Assembly (NCBI GenBank): GCA_004561775.1
Contig: SFUD01000068.1
Location: 1 to 9,320 of the forward strand
Origin: a bacterium
Lineage (GTDB): Bacteria; Bacteroidota; Bacteroidia; Bacteroidales; UBA932
Reading direction: 5' to 3'
DNA length: 9,320 nucleotides
Below are positions 1 to 5,522 of this stretch, in pieces. The notes under the pieces are model-generated. The model ran no database searches, was not told where the DNA came from, and saw only the letters and a list, made by a program, of their open reading frames with translations. Within the stretch, counting starts at the first letter, position 1. Each line of letters starts with the position of its first letter. The position numbers and the translations under genes are program-made.

Positions 1-1
1 G

Positions 2-109
2 AATTATCCGCTCTTCATCTCATCCGGAATAGAGCGCGACGGAGAGCACACCTCTCCCTATGTGGGAGGACTTCAGGGTGGCGTAAATCTGTTGGAGATA
101 CTAAAGTGA
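2..109 (+). CDS. C-terminal fragment of an unidentified protein (5' end outside the window)
   Basis: An open frame enters from the left edge and ends at TGA 107-109, giving 35 residues that start NYPLFISSGIERDGEHTSPY and end GGVNLLEILK. The mixed, globular-looking composition and the tail-to-tail meeting with the kinase gene suggest a real gene rather than chance. The two stop codons cross: the kinase gene ends at 101-103, so the genes overlap by 9 bp. I do not recognise the family from this tail and assign no function. It could still be a chance frame, since only 108 bases are visible. Confidence 0.55.
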   Translation, partial: NYPLFISSGIERDGEHTSPYVGGLQGGVNLLEILK

Positions 110-1033
110 GTCAGGCTCCTCCAGCAGCTCTGTAGCCTGCAGGAAGATATCCTCTATAACCTGACTCTCCACAAAGTCCTGCTTTGCATCCGGAATCTCC
201 TCATTGCCATCACGGCGTACAAGAAGGAAGAGGGCAAGGAGAATGATGGCTGCAACTGCCGCCGCCGTGTACCAGAGACCAGCGCCGGAGTGGGCAAAGA
301 GACTCTCGCTCATCTGCTCCACGCTCTCATAGCGCTCCTTTGGGTTTACCCTAACCGCCCTCTCTGCAACTTGCCTGTAGCGCTTTCTTGAAGAGATTTT
401 GGAGAGCAGCACTCCCAGAGAGTAGATGTCTGAAGTAAAATTTGAGACTTTTGAACTCATCTCCTCCGGAGCAGCATACAGTGCTGTACCCGCTCCCTCC
501 TTAAGGATAATATGAGAAGCCGAATCGGAGAGGGAAAAGTCTATGAGTTTTACTATGTAGCTCCCCTTGGTAACAAGAATATTCTCCGGTTTAAGGTCCC
601 TGTGCACCACCTGTTTTATATGCATAAACCCAACCGCATCCATAAGTTGCTTTACTATTGAATCACATAACTTTGCATCTCTGCTGCACTCTTCAAGCAA
701 CTCATCCAGAGTAACACCATCTATCCACTCCATCTCCACTGCCAACCCCAAGTGCGGATGGTCAATAAGGGAATAGTACTCCCTTATATTGGGATGGTTG
801 AGACTGCGTCCTATCTCAAACTCTTTGCGCAACATGGCCCTGTAGAGCGGATTCTGCCTCTCTCCCTCAACTATTGCCTTTATTACCACAATCCTGCCTC
901 TCTCCACAGATTTATAGAGCACAAATGGATGCTCCTCTGATGACCGGAGCAGCTGGAGTTGTGCCTCCTGCGGTTGAATACTAAAATCACACGATGCAAA
1001 GAAGCCTGAGATATTTGAGTTGGCGCTTTCCAT
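101..1033 (-). CDS. Hanks-type Ser/Thr protein kinase with one C-terminal transmembrane segment
   Basis: The 310-residue product should phosphorylate Ser/Thr of unknown target proteins at the inner face of the cytoplasmic membrane. Visible kinase landmarks are the ATP-anchoring VIK lysine (K52), a helix-C glutamate (E71 or E73, KEFEIG), the catalytic loop HRDLKPEN (144-151, with D146, K148 and N151), the metal-binding aspartate D165, APE (188-190) and a late arginine (R234). Two departures are clear: DFG is DFS, and there is no recognisable GxGxxG loop before K52. A hydrophobic helix at about 253-273 is followed by RR and an acidic tail of about 37 residues, placed outside by inference; no PASTA or other sensor domain is seen. 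I chose ATG at 1031-1033; the longer frame to 1048 needs a TTG start. The gene is divergent from the exported protein at 1093 and converges on the fragment at 2-109. Catalytic residues suggest an active kinase, not a pseudokinase. Confidence 0.9.
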   Translation of the reverse strand: MESANSNISGFFASCDFSIQPQEAQLQLLRSSEEHPFVLYKSVERGRIVVIKAIVEGERQNPLYRAMLRKEFEIGRSLNHPNIREYYSLIDHPHLGLAVEMEWIDGVTLDELLEECSRDAKLCDSIVKQLMDAVGFMHIKQVVHRDLKPENILVTKGSYIVKLIDFSLSDSASHIILKEGAGTALYAAPEEMSSKVSNFTSDIYSLGVLLSKISSRKRYRQVAERAVRVNPKERYESVEQMSESLFAHSGAGLWYTAAAVAAIILLALFLLVRRDGNEEIPDAKQDFVESQVIEDIFLQATELLEEPDSL

Positions 1034-1040
1034 AATTTGA

Positions 1041-1073
1041 TTTGGCAAATTTACAAATAATAAAGTATTTTTG
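1041..1073 (+). promoter_or_regulatory. Probable Bacteroidota promoter for the 1093 gene cluster
   Basis: TTTG at 1041-1044 and TATTTTTG at 1066-1073 match the Bacteroides-type -33 (TTTG) and -7 (TAnnTTTG) elements with 21 bp between them. Transcription would start near 1080, leaving a leader of roughly a dozen bases before ATG 1093. The -33 box lies just upstream of the kinase start on the opposite strand, so the two genes share a very compact control region. The match is by eye. Confidence 0.55.
1046..1053 (-). promoter_or_regulatory. Possible -7 box for the kinase gene
   Basis: Read on the - strand, 1053-1046 is TAAATTTG, a full match to TAnnTTTG. It ends 12 bases before the kinase ATG, so the leader would be only a few bases. 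The nearest -33-like sequence (TTGG, + strand 1079-1082) is a poor match and slightly too far away, so this call is weak. If real, its position partly overlaps the + strand promoter, and the two directions could compete. Confidence 0.3.
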
Positions 1074-1092
1074 TAAGACCAATAAACAATAT

Positions 1093-2238
1093 ATGACCAG
1101 GTTTAAGCGAGCAATCTTGCCATACGCACTCATTGCGTTCATTATATGCCTCCATTGCGCCACATCCTACGCGCAAAGCAAATGGAGAGGCATACTTGAC
1201 AGATATGAGGCCATCTGCAACGAGTGCATAGAGCTTAAGATAAGGGCCGACGCCGGGGAGAAGATCTCCTCAGCAAAGATCTCCACCCTACTGAACCAGC
1301 TTGCCACAATGAGAAGAGAGATAAGGGAGGGAACAAGCGCAATGAGCCAGGAGGAGCGTGCACGCTTTGACAACATAAGAAGAAGGTACTATGCCATCTT
1401 TTATCCCGATTCCTACCGCAAGCAGCTGGAGAGAGATGAGTCCTCTTCGCAGAACCAATCCGCGCCCCCTGCAGCCACTCCACAATCCGGCATAGCCGCT
1501 ACGCAATCGGCCGCAGCAAATGGGGCACAACAGAGATTCTTGGCATCTGCAACTGCTGCAAAGCCCAAGAGTGTAGAGCACCTTGCCATAACCATCCCCA
1601 TTCCCCAAGTTGATGCAGGCTCTCTGCAGACCACACTGCCGCAGGCAATAGCGGCACCCTATGCAACCGGGGCGGGCAAAACTCTCCCTAACCGTTCGGG
1701 AGTACCACAAGAGCAACCTTCCCTTCAAAGCAGGCTTAAATTGCTGCACTATGGAATAATGTTTTGCGCAGGCCTTACTCCCAATACATCCTACGGATTG
1801 CGCCTCTCCATATCGGGAAGAGAATCGGGATGGGGAGGATACATAAAATACCGCAGCAACTTTACAGCGTGCAATACCAGTTACCAATGCAAATCCGACG
1901 GCACCACAACAGGGAGCACCACAGCAGGGAGCACCATCTGGACAAGCGGCAATACCAGACACTCGCTGCGGCTCTTTGCAGCAGGCGCAAGGGTAAGAAT
2001 ATGCACCATTGGCACTGTAGAGATTGGATGCTCGGCAGGAATGGGATATGGCAAATACATAGCCGCTTGGGAGGATATCTCCAACAACTGGGCAGAGGTG
2101 ACAGACTACAGCCAGAGGGGAATGGTTTTAGATGGAGGTGCTGAGATAACCCTGGGAATGTTGGAATTACATATTGGAGGAAGCACAATTGGCTTCAAAC
2201 ATCACAATCTTGAACTTGGCATAGGAATACGTTTTTGA
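1093..2238 (+). CDS. Exported protein: signal peptide, helical region, low-complexity linker, probable outer-membrane barrel
   Basis: I do not recognise a named family in this 381-residue product. Residues 1-27 form a standard signal peptide (basic MTRFKR, hydrophobic core, likely cut SYA|QS). Residues 28-115 are charged and probably helical. Residues 116-215 are rich in Ala, Pro, Gln, Ser and Thr, like a linker. From about 219 alternating strands (YGIMFCAGL, YGLRLSISG, GGYIKYRS, SLRLFAAGARVRI, VEIGCSAGMGYG) end in LELGIGIRF with a terminal Phe, as in outer-membrane barrels; eight or so strands is an inference. A putative outer loop carries a five-residue repeat (TTTGS/TTAGS, 271-280). The start is ATG 1093; the longer frame from TTG 1042 would put 17 extra residues before the signal peptide. 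It is first in a probable operon and divergent from the kinase gene; a functional link to the kinase is only suggested by position. Confidence 0.75.
   Translation: MTRFKRAILPYALIAFIICLHCATSYAQSKWRGILDRYEAICNECIELKIRADAGEKISSAKISTLLNQLATMRREIREGTSAMSQEERARFDNIRRRYYAIFYPDSYRKQLERDESSSQNQSAPPAATPQSGIAATQSAAANGAQQRFLASATAAKPKSVEHLAITIPIPQVDAGSLQTTLPQAIAAPYATGAGKTLPNRSGVPQEQPSLQSRLKLLHYGIMFCAGLTPNTSYGLRLSISGRESGWGGYIKYRSNFTACNTSYQCKSDGTTTGSTTAGSTIWTSGNTRHSLRLFAAGARVRICTIGTVEIGCSAGMGYGKYIAAWEDISNNWAEVTDYSQRGMVLDGGAEITLGMLELHIGGSTIGFKHHNLELGIGIRF
1901..1935 (+). repeat. 15-bp in-frame tandem repeat in the exported protein gene
   Basis: GCACCACAACAGGGA (1901-1915) is followed by GCACCACAGCAGGGA (1916-1930) and the start of a third copy, GCACC. 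It encodes TTTGS-TTAGS-T in what looks like an exposed loop of the barrel. Copies differ at one base. The period is a multiple of three, so gain or loss of a unit would keep the frame. Confidence 0.7.
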
Positions 2239-2255
2239 CAAAACTCATAAAAGAT

Positions 2256-3626
2256 ATGACACCTTCAGAAAGAACATCAATAATAGCACTCATCAAGCAG
2301 GAGGTTATTCCTGCAATAGGTTGTACAGAACCCATAGCGGTTGCGCTCTGCGTTGCCAAAGCTACAGAGATACTTGGCTGCAAGCCCCATCGCATTGAGG
2401 CGTATCTTAGCGCCAATATCCTTAAGAATGCTATGGGAGTGGGCATTCCCGGCACCGGTATGATAGGACTCCCGATAGCCATAGCGCTGGGTGCCCTTAT
2501 TGGCAAATCCGAGTATGGTCTGGAGGTCCTCAAAGAGTGCACTCCCGATGCAGTTGAGGCCGGCAAGAGGATGATTGCAGATGAGGCCATCTCCATAAAG
2601 CTTAAAGAGGGCATAACCGAAAAACTCTACATAGAGATAACCGCCTTCGGCGCCACCACCTCCACATCCGGCGCCACCACCACCGCTGCATCCGGTGCCA
2701 CCACTGCCTCCGCTGCCACCACCGCCTCCTCCTGCACCCAGAGCGCCACAGCCATAATAGCCGGCGGCCACACCAACTTCATTTATCTTAGCCACAATGG
2801 AGAGGTACTGTTGGATGCCCCTTTAAAGAGTACTGCAGAGCAAAACGGAAATAAAACAGCCCTTACCCTTAAGAAGGTCTATGACTTTGCCACAACAGCT
2901 CCCCTGGAGGAGATAGAGTTCATACTGGAGGCTCAGAGGCTCAATAAGGCAGCTGCAGAGACCTCCTTCAAAGGCAGGTACGGCCACCAGTTGGGCCGCA
3001 CCCTTAAGGAGAGCACAAGGGAGATGAGCATACTTGGCAACAACACCTTCTCCAAGATACTCTCCTACACCACTGCTGCCTGCGATGCAAGAATGGCTGG
3101 AGTAATGGTTCCCGTAATGAGCAACTCCGGCAGCGGCAATCAGGGAATAACAGCCACACTGCCTATTACCATTTACGCAGAGGAGAACAACAAGAGCAGG
3201 GAGGAGCTCATACGGGCACTCACCCTAAGCCACCTTACGGTAATCTACATAAAGCAGAGCCTTGGCAGACTCTCCGCCCTGTGCGGATGCGTTGTTGCGG
3301 CAACAGGCTCCAGCTGCGGCATCACCTACCTTATGGGCGGAGGCTACAACCAAATCTCATTTGCGGTTCAGAATATGATTGCCACCCTAACCGGAATGGT
3401 CTGCGACGGAGCAAAACCAAGCTGCTCGCTTAAAATTGCCAGCGGCGTCTCCACCTCGCTCCTCTCTGCAATATTGGCTATGGAGGAGCAGTGCGTAAGC
3501 TCCGTAGAGGGAATCATAGACAACGATGTAGACAAGAGCATCCTAAACCTCACCCGCATAGGCTCGGAGTCTATGAACGAGACAGACCACGCCGTACTTG
3601 ACATAATGACGCACAAAGGCTGCTGA
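2256..3626 (+). CDS. cyuA: L-cysteine desulfidase / UPF0597 (serine dehydratase alpha-like) family protein
   Basis: Members of this family (E. coli CyuA, formerly YhaM; archaeal L-cysteine desulfidase) are cytosolic Fe-S enzymes that split L-cysteine into pyruvate, ammonia and sulfide; a serine or related substrate is possible here. Diagnostic stretches are IGCTEP (C23), MGVGIPGTG (60-68), GGHTNF (170-175), SNSGSGNQG (289-297), LCGCVVAATGSSCG (342-355) and GMVCDGAKPSCSLK (380-393); C23, C343/C345/C354, C383 and C390 are candidate cluster ligands. I chose ATG 2256, 17 bp after the upstream stop; TTG 2235 would overlap that stop. The 456-residue product exceeds the family's usual length of about 430. 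The surplus matches a Gly/Ala/Thr/Ser-rich insert at residues 132-159, just before GGHTNF, with imperfect GATT repeats. The core motifs look intact, so the enzyme is probably functional. The symbol is by family resemblance; the family call is firmer than the exact substrate. Confidence 0.88.
   Translation: MTPSERTSIIALIKQEVIPAIGCTEPIAVALCVAKATEILGCKPHRIEAYLSANILKNAMGVGIPGTGMIGLPIAIALGALIGKSEYGLEVLKECTPDAVEAGKRMIADEAISIKLKEGITEKLYIEITAFGATTSTSGATTTAASGATTASAATTASSCTQSATAIIAGGHTNFIYLSHNGEVLLDAPLKSTAEQNGNKTALTLKKVYDFATTAPLEEIEFILEAQRLNKAAAETSFKGRYGHQLGRTLKESTREMSILGNNTFSKILSYTTAACDARMAGVMVPVMSNSGSGNQGITATLPITIYAEENNKSREELIRALTLSHLTVIYIKQSLGRLSALCGCVVAATGSSCGITYLMGGGYNQISFAVQNMIATLTGMVCDGAKPSCSLKIASGVSTSLLSAILAMEEQCVSSVEGIIDNDVDKSILNLTRIGSESMNETDHAVLDIMTHKGC
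2649..2732 (+). repeat. In-frame GCC-ACC-rich repeat inserted in the desulfidase gene
   Basis: Three units begin GGCGCCACCACC, GGCGCCACCACC and GGTGCCACCACT (at 2649, 2670 and 2694), and a fourth, GCTGCCACCACC, starts at 2712. Unit lengths are 21, 24, 18 and 21 bp, all multiples of three. They encode GATTSTS-GATTTAAS-GATTAS-AATTASS. The tract lies between conserved family segments and accounts for the extra length of the protein. The reverse strand reads as an artefactual glycine-rich frame. Confidence 0.8.
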
Positions 3627-3763
3627 TGCGCCTCATAGCCCCTCCTGCACAGGCATCCCTGCAGAAATCCCCAGCAGAAATCCCCGCAGGAAGCCCGGCA
3701 GACCTCCCGGCAAGCCCGGAAGACCTCCTGGCACCAGCCATAGCAGACACTACAATTAATTGA
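3626..3763 (+). CDS. Small Pro/Ala/Ser-rich ORF between two genes (doubtful)
   Basis: An ATG at 3626-3628 overlaps the desulfidase stop as TGATG and opens a 45-codon frame starting MRLIAPPAQASLQKSPAEIP and ending at TGA 3761-3763, two bases before the next gene's ATG. The overlap and the exact fit between genes are what a translated, coupled small ORF would look like. Against this, its middle is encoded by a degenerate 12-bp repeat, it has no recognisable domain, signal or membrane segment, and low-complexity tracts of this sort also occur elsewhere in the window. I give no function; it may be only a repeat-expanded spacer. Confidence 0.3.
   Translation: MRLIAPPAQASLQKSPAEIPAGSPADLPASPEDLLAPAIADTTIN
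3661..3709 (+). repeat. Degenerate 12-13 bp tandem repeat between desulfidase and ATP-grasp genes
   Basis: Units are GCAGAAATCCCCA (3661), GCAGAAATCCCC (3674), GCAGGAAGCCCG (3686) and GCAGACCTCCCG (3698); further decayed copies continue to about 3735. The first two copies are nearly identical and the later ones diverge. The tract occupies most of the 139-bp space between the two larger genes. Confidence 0.65.
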
Positions 3764-3765
3764 CA

Positions 3766-4842
3766 ATGAAGATAAGATACATCTTCAACCCGGAGCACGA
3801 CCTCTGCCTTGCCAACGGCAGCCCTCACTACCTTCCCCCGGCCTCTGCGCTAAAATTCAGAGCAGATTGCCACAGGCAGGTGGAGCAATGGCTTGAGGGC
3901 ATAATGGGAGAAGCACCCCTTGCAGCGCCCTCCCGCAATGCAGATATGATTGTGCCTTGGGGCTGGAATAGCGTGCTTGTAAAGCAACTGCGCCAAGAGG
4001 GCGTTCCGGAGCATCTTCTTCCCAATGAGGAGTATCTCAATCTCATCAGAGAGTACTCCCGACGCGAACACGCTGTCAAGTGCGCTGAGTACCTCAACCG
4101 GTGCAATATCCAACAGAATGCACCCGCTCCCGCTATGGCGAAGAGCAGCAACGGGGCATACAACTCCGCTATGGCGAAGAGCGGCAGCGAGCAGTGCTAC
4201 TCAGCTATGGCGAAGAGCGGCAGCGGGCGGTGCTACCCATCTTTGGCGGAGAGCAGCAGCGGGCGGTGCTACCCCCTACCCATTGTGGCAAAGAGCATTC
4301 GGGACGTAGAGGCCACCTTGGAGAGATGGGGCAAGATAGTACTTAAATCACCACTATCGGGAAGCGGAAAAGGAATAAGATGGGTCTCCGAAGCACTCTC
4401 CCACAGCGACATAGGCTGGTGCCTGCACAACCTTGAGCACTACGGCAGCATAATAGCAGAGGAGCGACAGAATGTAATCCAAGACTTTGCTATGCTCTTC
4501 AGCTGTAACCTGCCCTTTAAATCGGGAATAGAGTTCTTCGGATACTCACTCTTCTTCACAAGCAATGGCGCATATAAGGGAAGTGTGGTGGAGAACGACA
4601 GCTTTATTGAGGAGTACCTCTGCTCACAGGGGGCCAACCTGGCAGAGCTACACAGAATTCGCGCACAACTGCAGGAGCACCTCACAAAAGAGTTGGCAGG
4701 CTGGTACAAAGGCTTCCTTGGGGTAGATATGTTCCTCTTCTCCCCCGCGGACAAAGAGCATAGGCGCGCCCAACTCAACCCCGTTGTAGAGATAAACCTC
4801 AGACTCACAATGGGGCACCTCTTCAGACATCTTGCCAGATAG
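3766..4842 (+). CDS. Conserved Bacteroidales-type protein with ATP-grasp-like features
   Basis: The 358-residue product opens with MKIRYIFNPEHDLCLANG, a segment I associate with an uncharacterised Bacteroidota family, and has PWGWN (64-68). The later part resembles ATP-grasp ligases: KIVLKSPLSGSGKGIRW (190-206) fits the nucleotide-binding lysine plus glycine-rich loop, and PVVEINLRLTMG (339-350) fits the final metal-binding E-x-N strand (E342, N344). An ATP-dependent ligase acting on a small molecule or peptide is an inference, and no substrate can be named. No signal peptide or membrane segment is seen, so it should be cytosolic. ATG 3766 is preferred to TTG 3760. Residues 123-170 are four 12-residue repeats (AMAKSGSxxCYx) just before the putative ATP-binding loop; without them the protein would be about 310 residues. 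It is the last gene of the + strand cluster, followed 14 bp later by hairpins. Confidence 0.7.
   Translation: MKIRYIFNPEHDLCLANGSPHYLPPASALKFRADCHRQVEQWLEGIMGEAPLAAPSRNADMIVPWGWNSVLVKQLRQEGVPEHLLPNEEYLNLIREYSRREHAVKCAEYLNRCNIQQNAPAPAMAKSSNGAYNSAMAKSGSEQCYSAMAKSGSGRCYPSLAESSSGRCYPLPIVAKSIRDVEATLERWGKIVLKSPLSGSGKGIRWVSEALSHSDIGWCLHNLEHYGSIIAEERQNVIQDFAMLFSCNLPFKSGIEFFGYSLFFTSNGAYKGSVVENDSFIEEYLCSQGANLAELHRIRAQLQEHLTKELAGWYKGFLGVDMFLFSPADKEHRRAQLNPVVEINLRLTMGHLFRHLAR
4132..4275 (+). repeat. Four 36-bp in-frame tandem repeats in the ATP-grasp-like gene
   Basis: Units run 4132-4167, 4168-4203, 4204-4239 and 4240-4275; the core is GCTATGGCGAAGAGCGGCAG followed by CGGGCGGTGCTAC. They encode AMAKSSNGAYNS, AMAKSGSEQCYS, AMAKSGSGRCYP and SLAESSSGRCYP. 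The next native codons read LPIVAKS, so the array may have grown by duplication from a resident VAKS-like segment. Units 2 and 3 are the most alike, suggesting recent expansion. Confidence 0.88.
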
Positions 4843-4855
4843 CACGCTTCCCTCC

Positions 4856-5068
4856 CGAGCACAAAAACGGCTTTTTTGTGCGCTTTTTGCCTTCGGAACC
4901 TCGATTTCAGGCTTTTCGAGCACAAAATCTGGGTTTTTGTGCGCTTTTGACCTTCAGAACCCCCATTTTCAGGCATTTCGAGCACAAAATCGGCATTTTT
5001 GTGTCAGAATGGGCGATTTTTCCGAGATTTTTGGTCGTTTTGACACAAAAATGGGGTTTTTGTGCTCG
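4856..5068. repeat. Array of four hairpin-forming CACAAAA / TTTTGTG units, period about 62 bp
   Basis: CGAGCACAAAA begins units at 4856, 4917 and 4979, and GACACAAAAA begins a fourth at 5042. Each unit opens with a short palindrome: GCACAAAAA/TTTTTGTGC (4859-4867 with 4873-4881), then 8-bp, 7-bp and 8-bp versions. The spacers of units 1 and 2 are also similar (AACC/AACCCCC...TTTCAGGC), so whole units were duplicated. The last unit ends TTTTTGTGCTCG, the reverse complement of the array's first bases, so the region is nearly symmetric. In addition CATTTTTGTGTCA (4994-5006) pairs perfectly with TGACACAAAAATG (5041-5053). Frames read through it are artefacts of the repeat. Confidence 0.85.
4859..4888 (+). 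terminator. Probable intrinsic terminator after the ATP-grasp-like gene
   Basis: A 9-bp perfect stem (GCACAAAAA with TTTTTGTGC) closes a five-base loop and is followed by GCTTTTT, starting 17 bp after the stop codon. A second hairpin of the same type (4920-4942, followed by GCTTTT) would act as backup. The stem is A/T-rich, so strength is uncertain. It would end the + strand cluster, and similar hairpins also face transcription from the right. Confidence 0.5.
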
Positions 5069-5108
5069 GTAAGAGAGGTAATTGGCACCGGGAAGCGCAA
5101 CCGTTTCC

Positions 5109-5232
5109 TTCCTGCAAATCACCGCGCACGCTTTCAAAATGCAAATGCTTCATAACCAGATAATTAACTTTTAGCAACTCGCTCGGTGAGCTCAAATCGA
5201 GGCCAATTCGTGCGCGCGGTGATTTGCAGGAA
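5109..5232. mobile_element. Putative MITE-like element, 124 bp, with terminal inverted repeats
   Basis: The left end (5109-5130) starts TTCCTGCAAATCACCGCG and the right end (5209-5232) is its reverse complement, finishing CGGTGATTTGCAGGAA; 22 positions match with one 2-base gap. The 78-bp interior has no credible gene. No target-site duplication is visible at the edges and there is no transposase here, so a mobile origin is inferred only from the long terminal repeats and the repeat-rich setting. It could instead be a large RNA hairpin or a genome-wide interspersed palindrome. Confidence 0.5.
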
Positions 5233-5236
5233 CGCC

Positions 5237-5301
5237 GCACCAGACTAGGCAACAGCCTCATCTTGCATCCAACACCTGCGCACCAGCCAGGCAATAGCCT
5301 C
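5237..5301 (+). repeat. Pair of imperfect direct repeats (23/22 bp, 43-bp period)
   Basis: GCACCAGACTAGGCAACAGC (5237 onward) recurs as GCACCAGCCAGGCAATAGCC (5280 onward), both followed by CTC at the end of the shared stretch. Copies differ by two substitutions and one deleted base. They lie immediately to the right of the inverted-repeat element in a stretch without a convincing gene. Confidence 0.6.
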
Positions 5302-5437
5302 GTTCGGCGGAGATACGGAGGTGGCGTAGGCAATCGGGGCAGATGGGCCGAAAGATTTGCGTCTGTCTGAGCAGCAGCTCAATGTGGCCGCAAAGAAGAA
5401 TGCGCATATATATTATTAGGTCTGGCAAAGGCCGCAT
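5258..5437 (-). CDS. Possible small ORF with Cys/His pairs (doubtful)
   Basis: From ATG 5435-5437 a 59-codon frame reads MRPLPDLIIYMRILLCGHIE and later RPICPDCLRHLRI. The CxH...CxxC...H spacing resembles a small metal-binding knuckle, which is the only reason to list it. The frame lies wholly in a repeat-rich region, its end lies in the direct-repeat tract, and there is no ribosome-binding site or recognisable family. The rest of 5233-5452 shows nothing else I can name. It could be a decayed fragment or chance. Confidence 0.15.
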   Translation of the reverse strand: MRPLPDLIIYMRILLCGHIELLLRQTQIFRPICPDCLRHLRISAERGYCLAGAQVLDAR

Positions 5438-5452
5438 CCCGATGCTGCGAGT

Positions 5453-5485
5453 TAGCAAATCTGGCCCAGGTGCGCCAGATTGCTA
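5453..5485. other. Hairpin in the intergenic region
   Basis: TAGCAAATCTGGC (5453-5465) pairs with GCCAGATTGCTA (5474-5485), a 12-bp stem with one bulged A and an eight-base loop. There is no T-run on either side, so it is not a typical intrinsic terminator. Reading from the right, it is the first strong stem after the minisatellite that follows the deacylase gene, and it could end or stabilise that transcript. Confidence 0.5.
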
Positions 5486-5522
5486 GCCAAACCGGAGTAC
5501 TCTTCTCCGCCGGATGAGGTTT

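Noticed and set aside
1288..1962. 224-codon - strand frame, rich in Cys and Gly
   Set aside because: It lies entirely antisense to the exported protein gene, whose signal peptide and barrel strands make sense; the frame is a shadow of its codon bias.
2277..2795. 172-codon - strand frame with a poly-glycine tract
   Set aside because: It is antisense to the desulfidase; the glycine run is only the reverse complement of the GCC/ACC repeat.
4025..4346. Two + strand frames with WRRAA or YGEERQRAVL repeats
   Set aside because: They are the other two reading frames of the 36-bp coding repeat; only the AMAKS frame continues into conserved flanks.
4832..5155. Frames of 64-109 codons on both strands with repeated FCA/FLC motifs
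   Set aside because: They arise from the CACAAAA hairpin units; no start signal, family or independent coding evidence.
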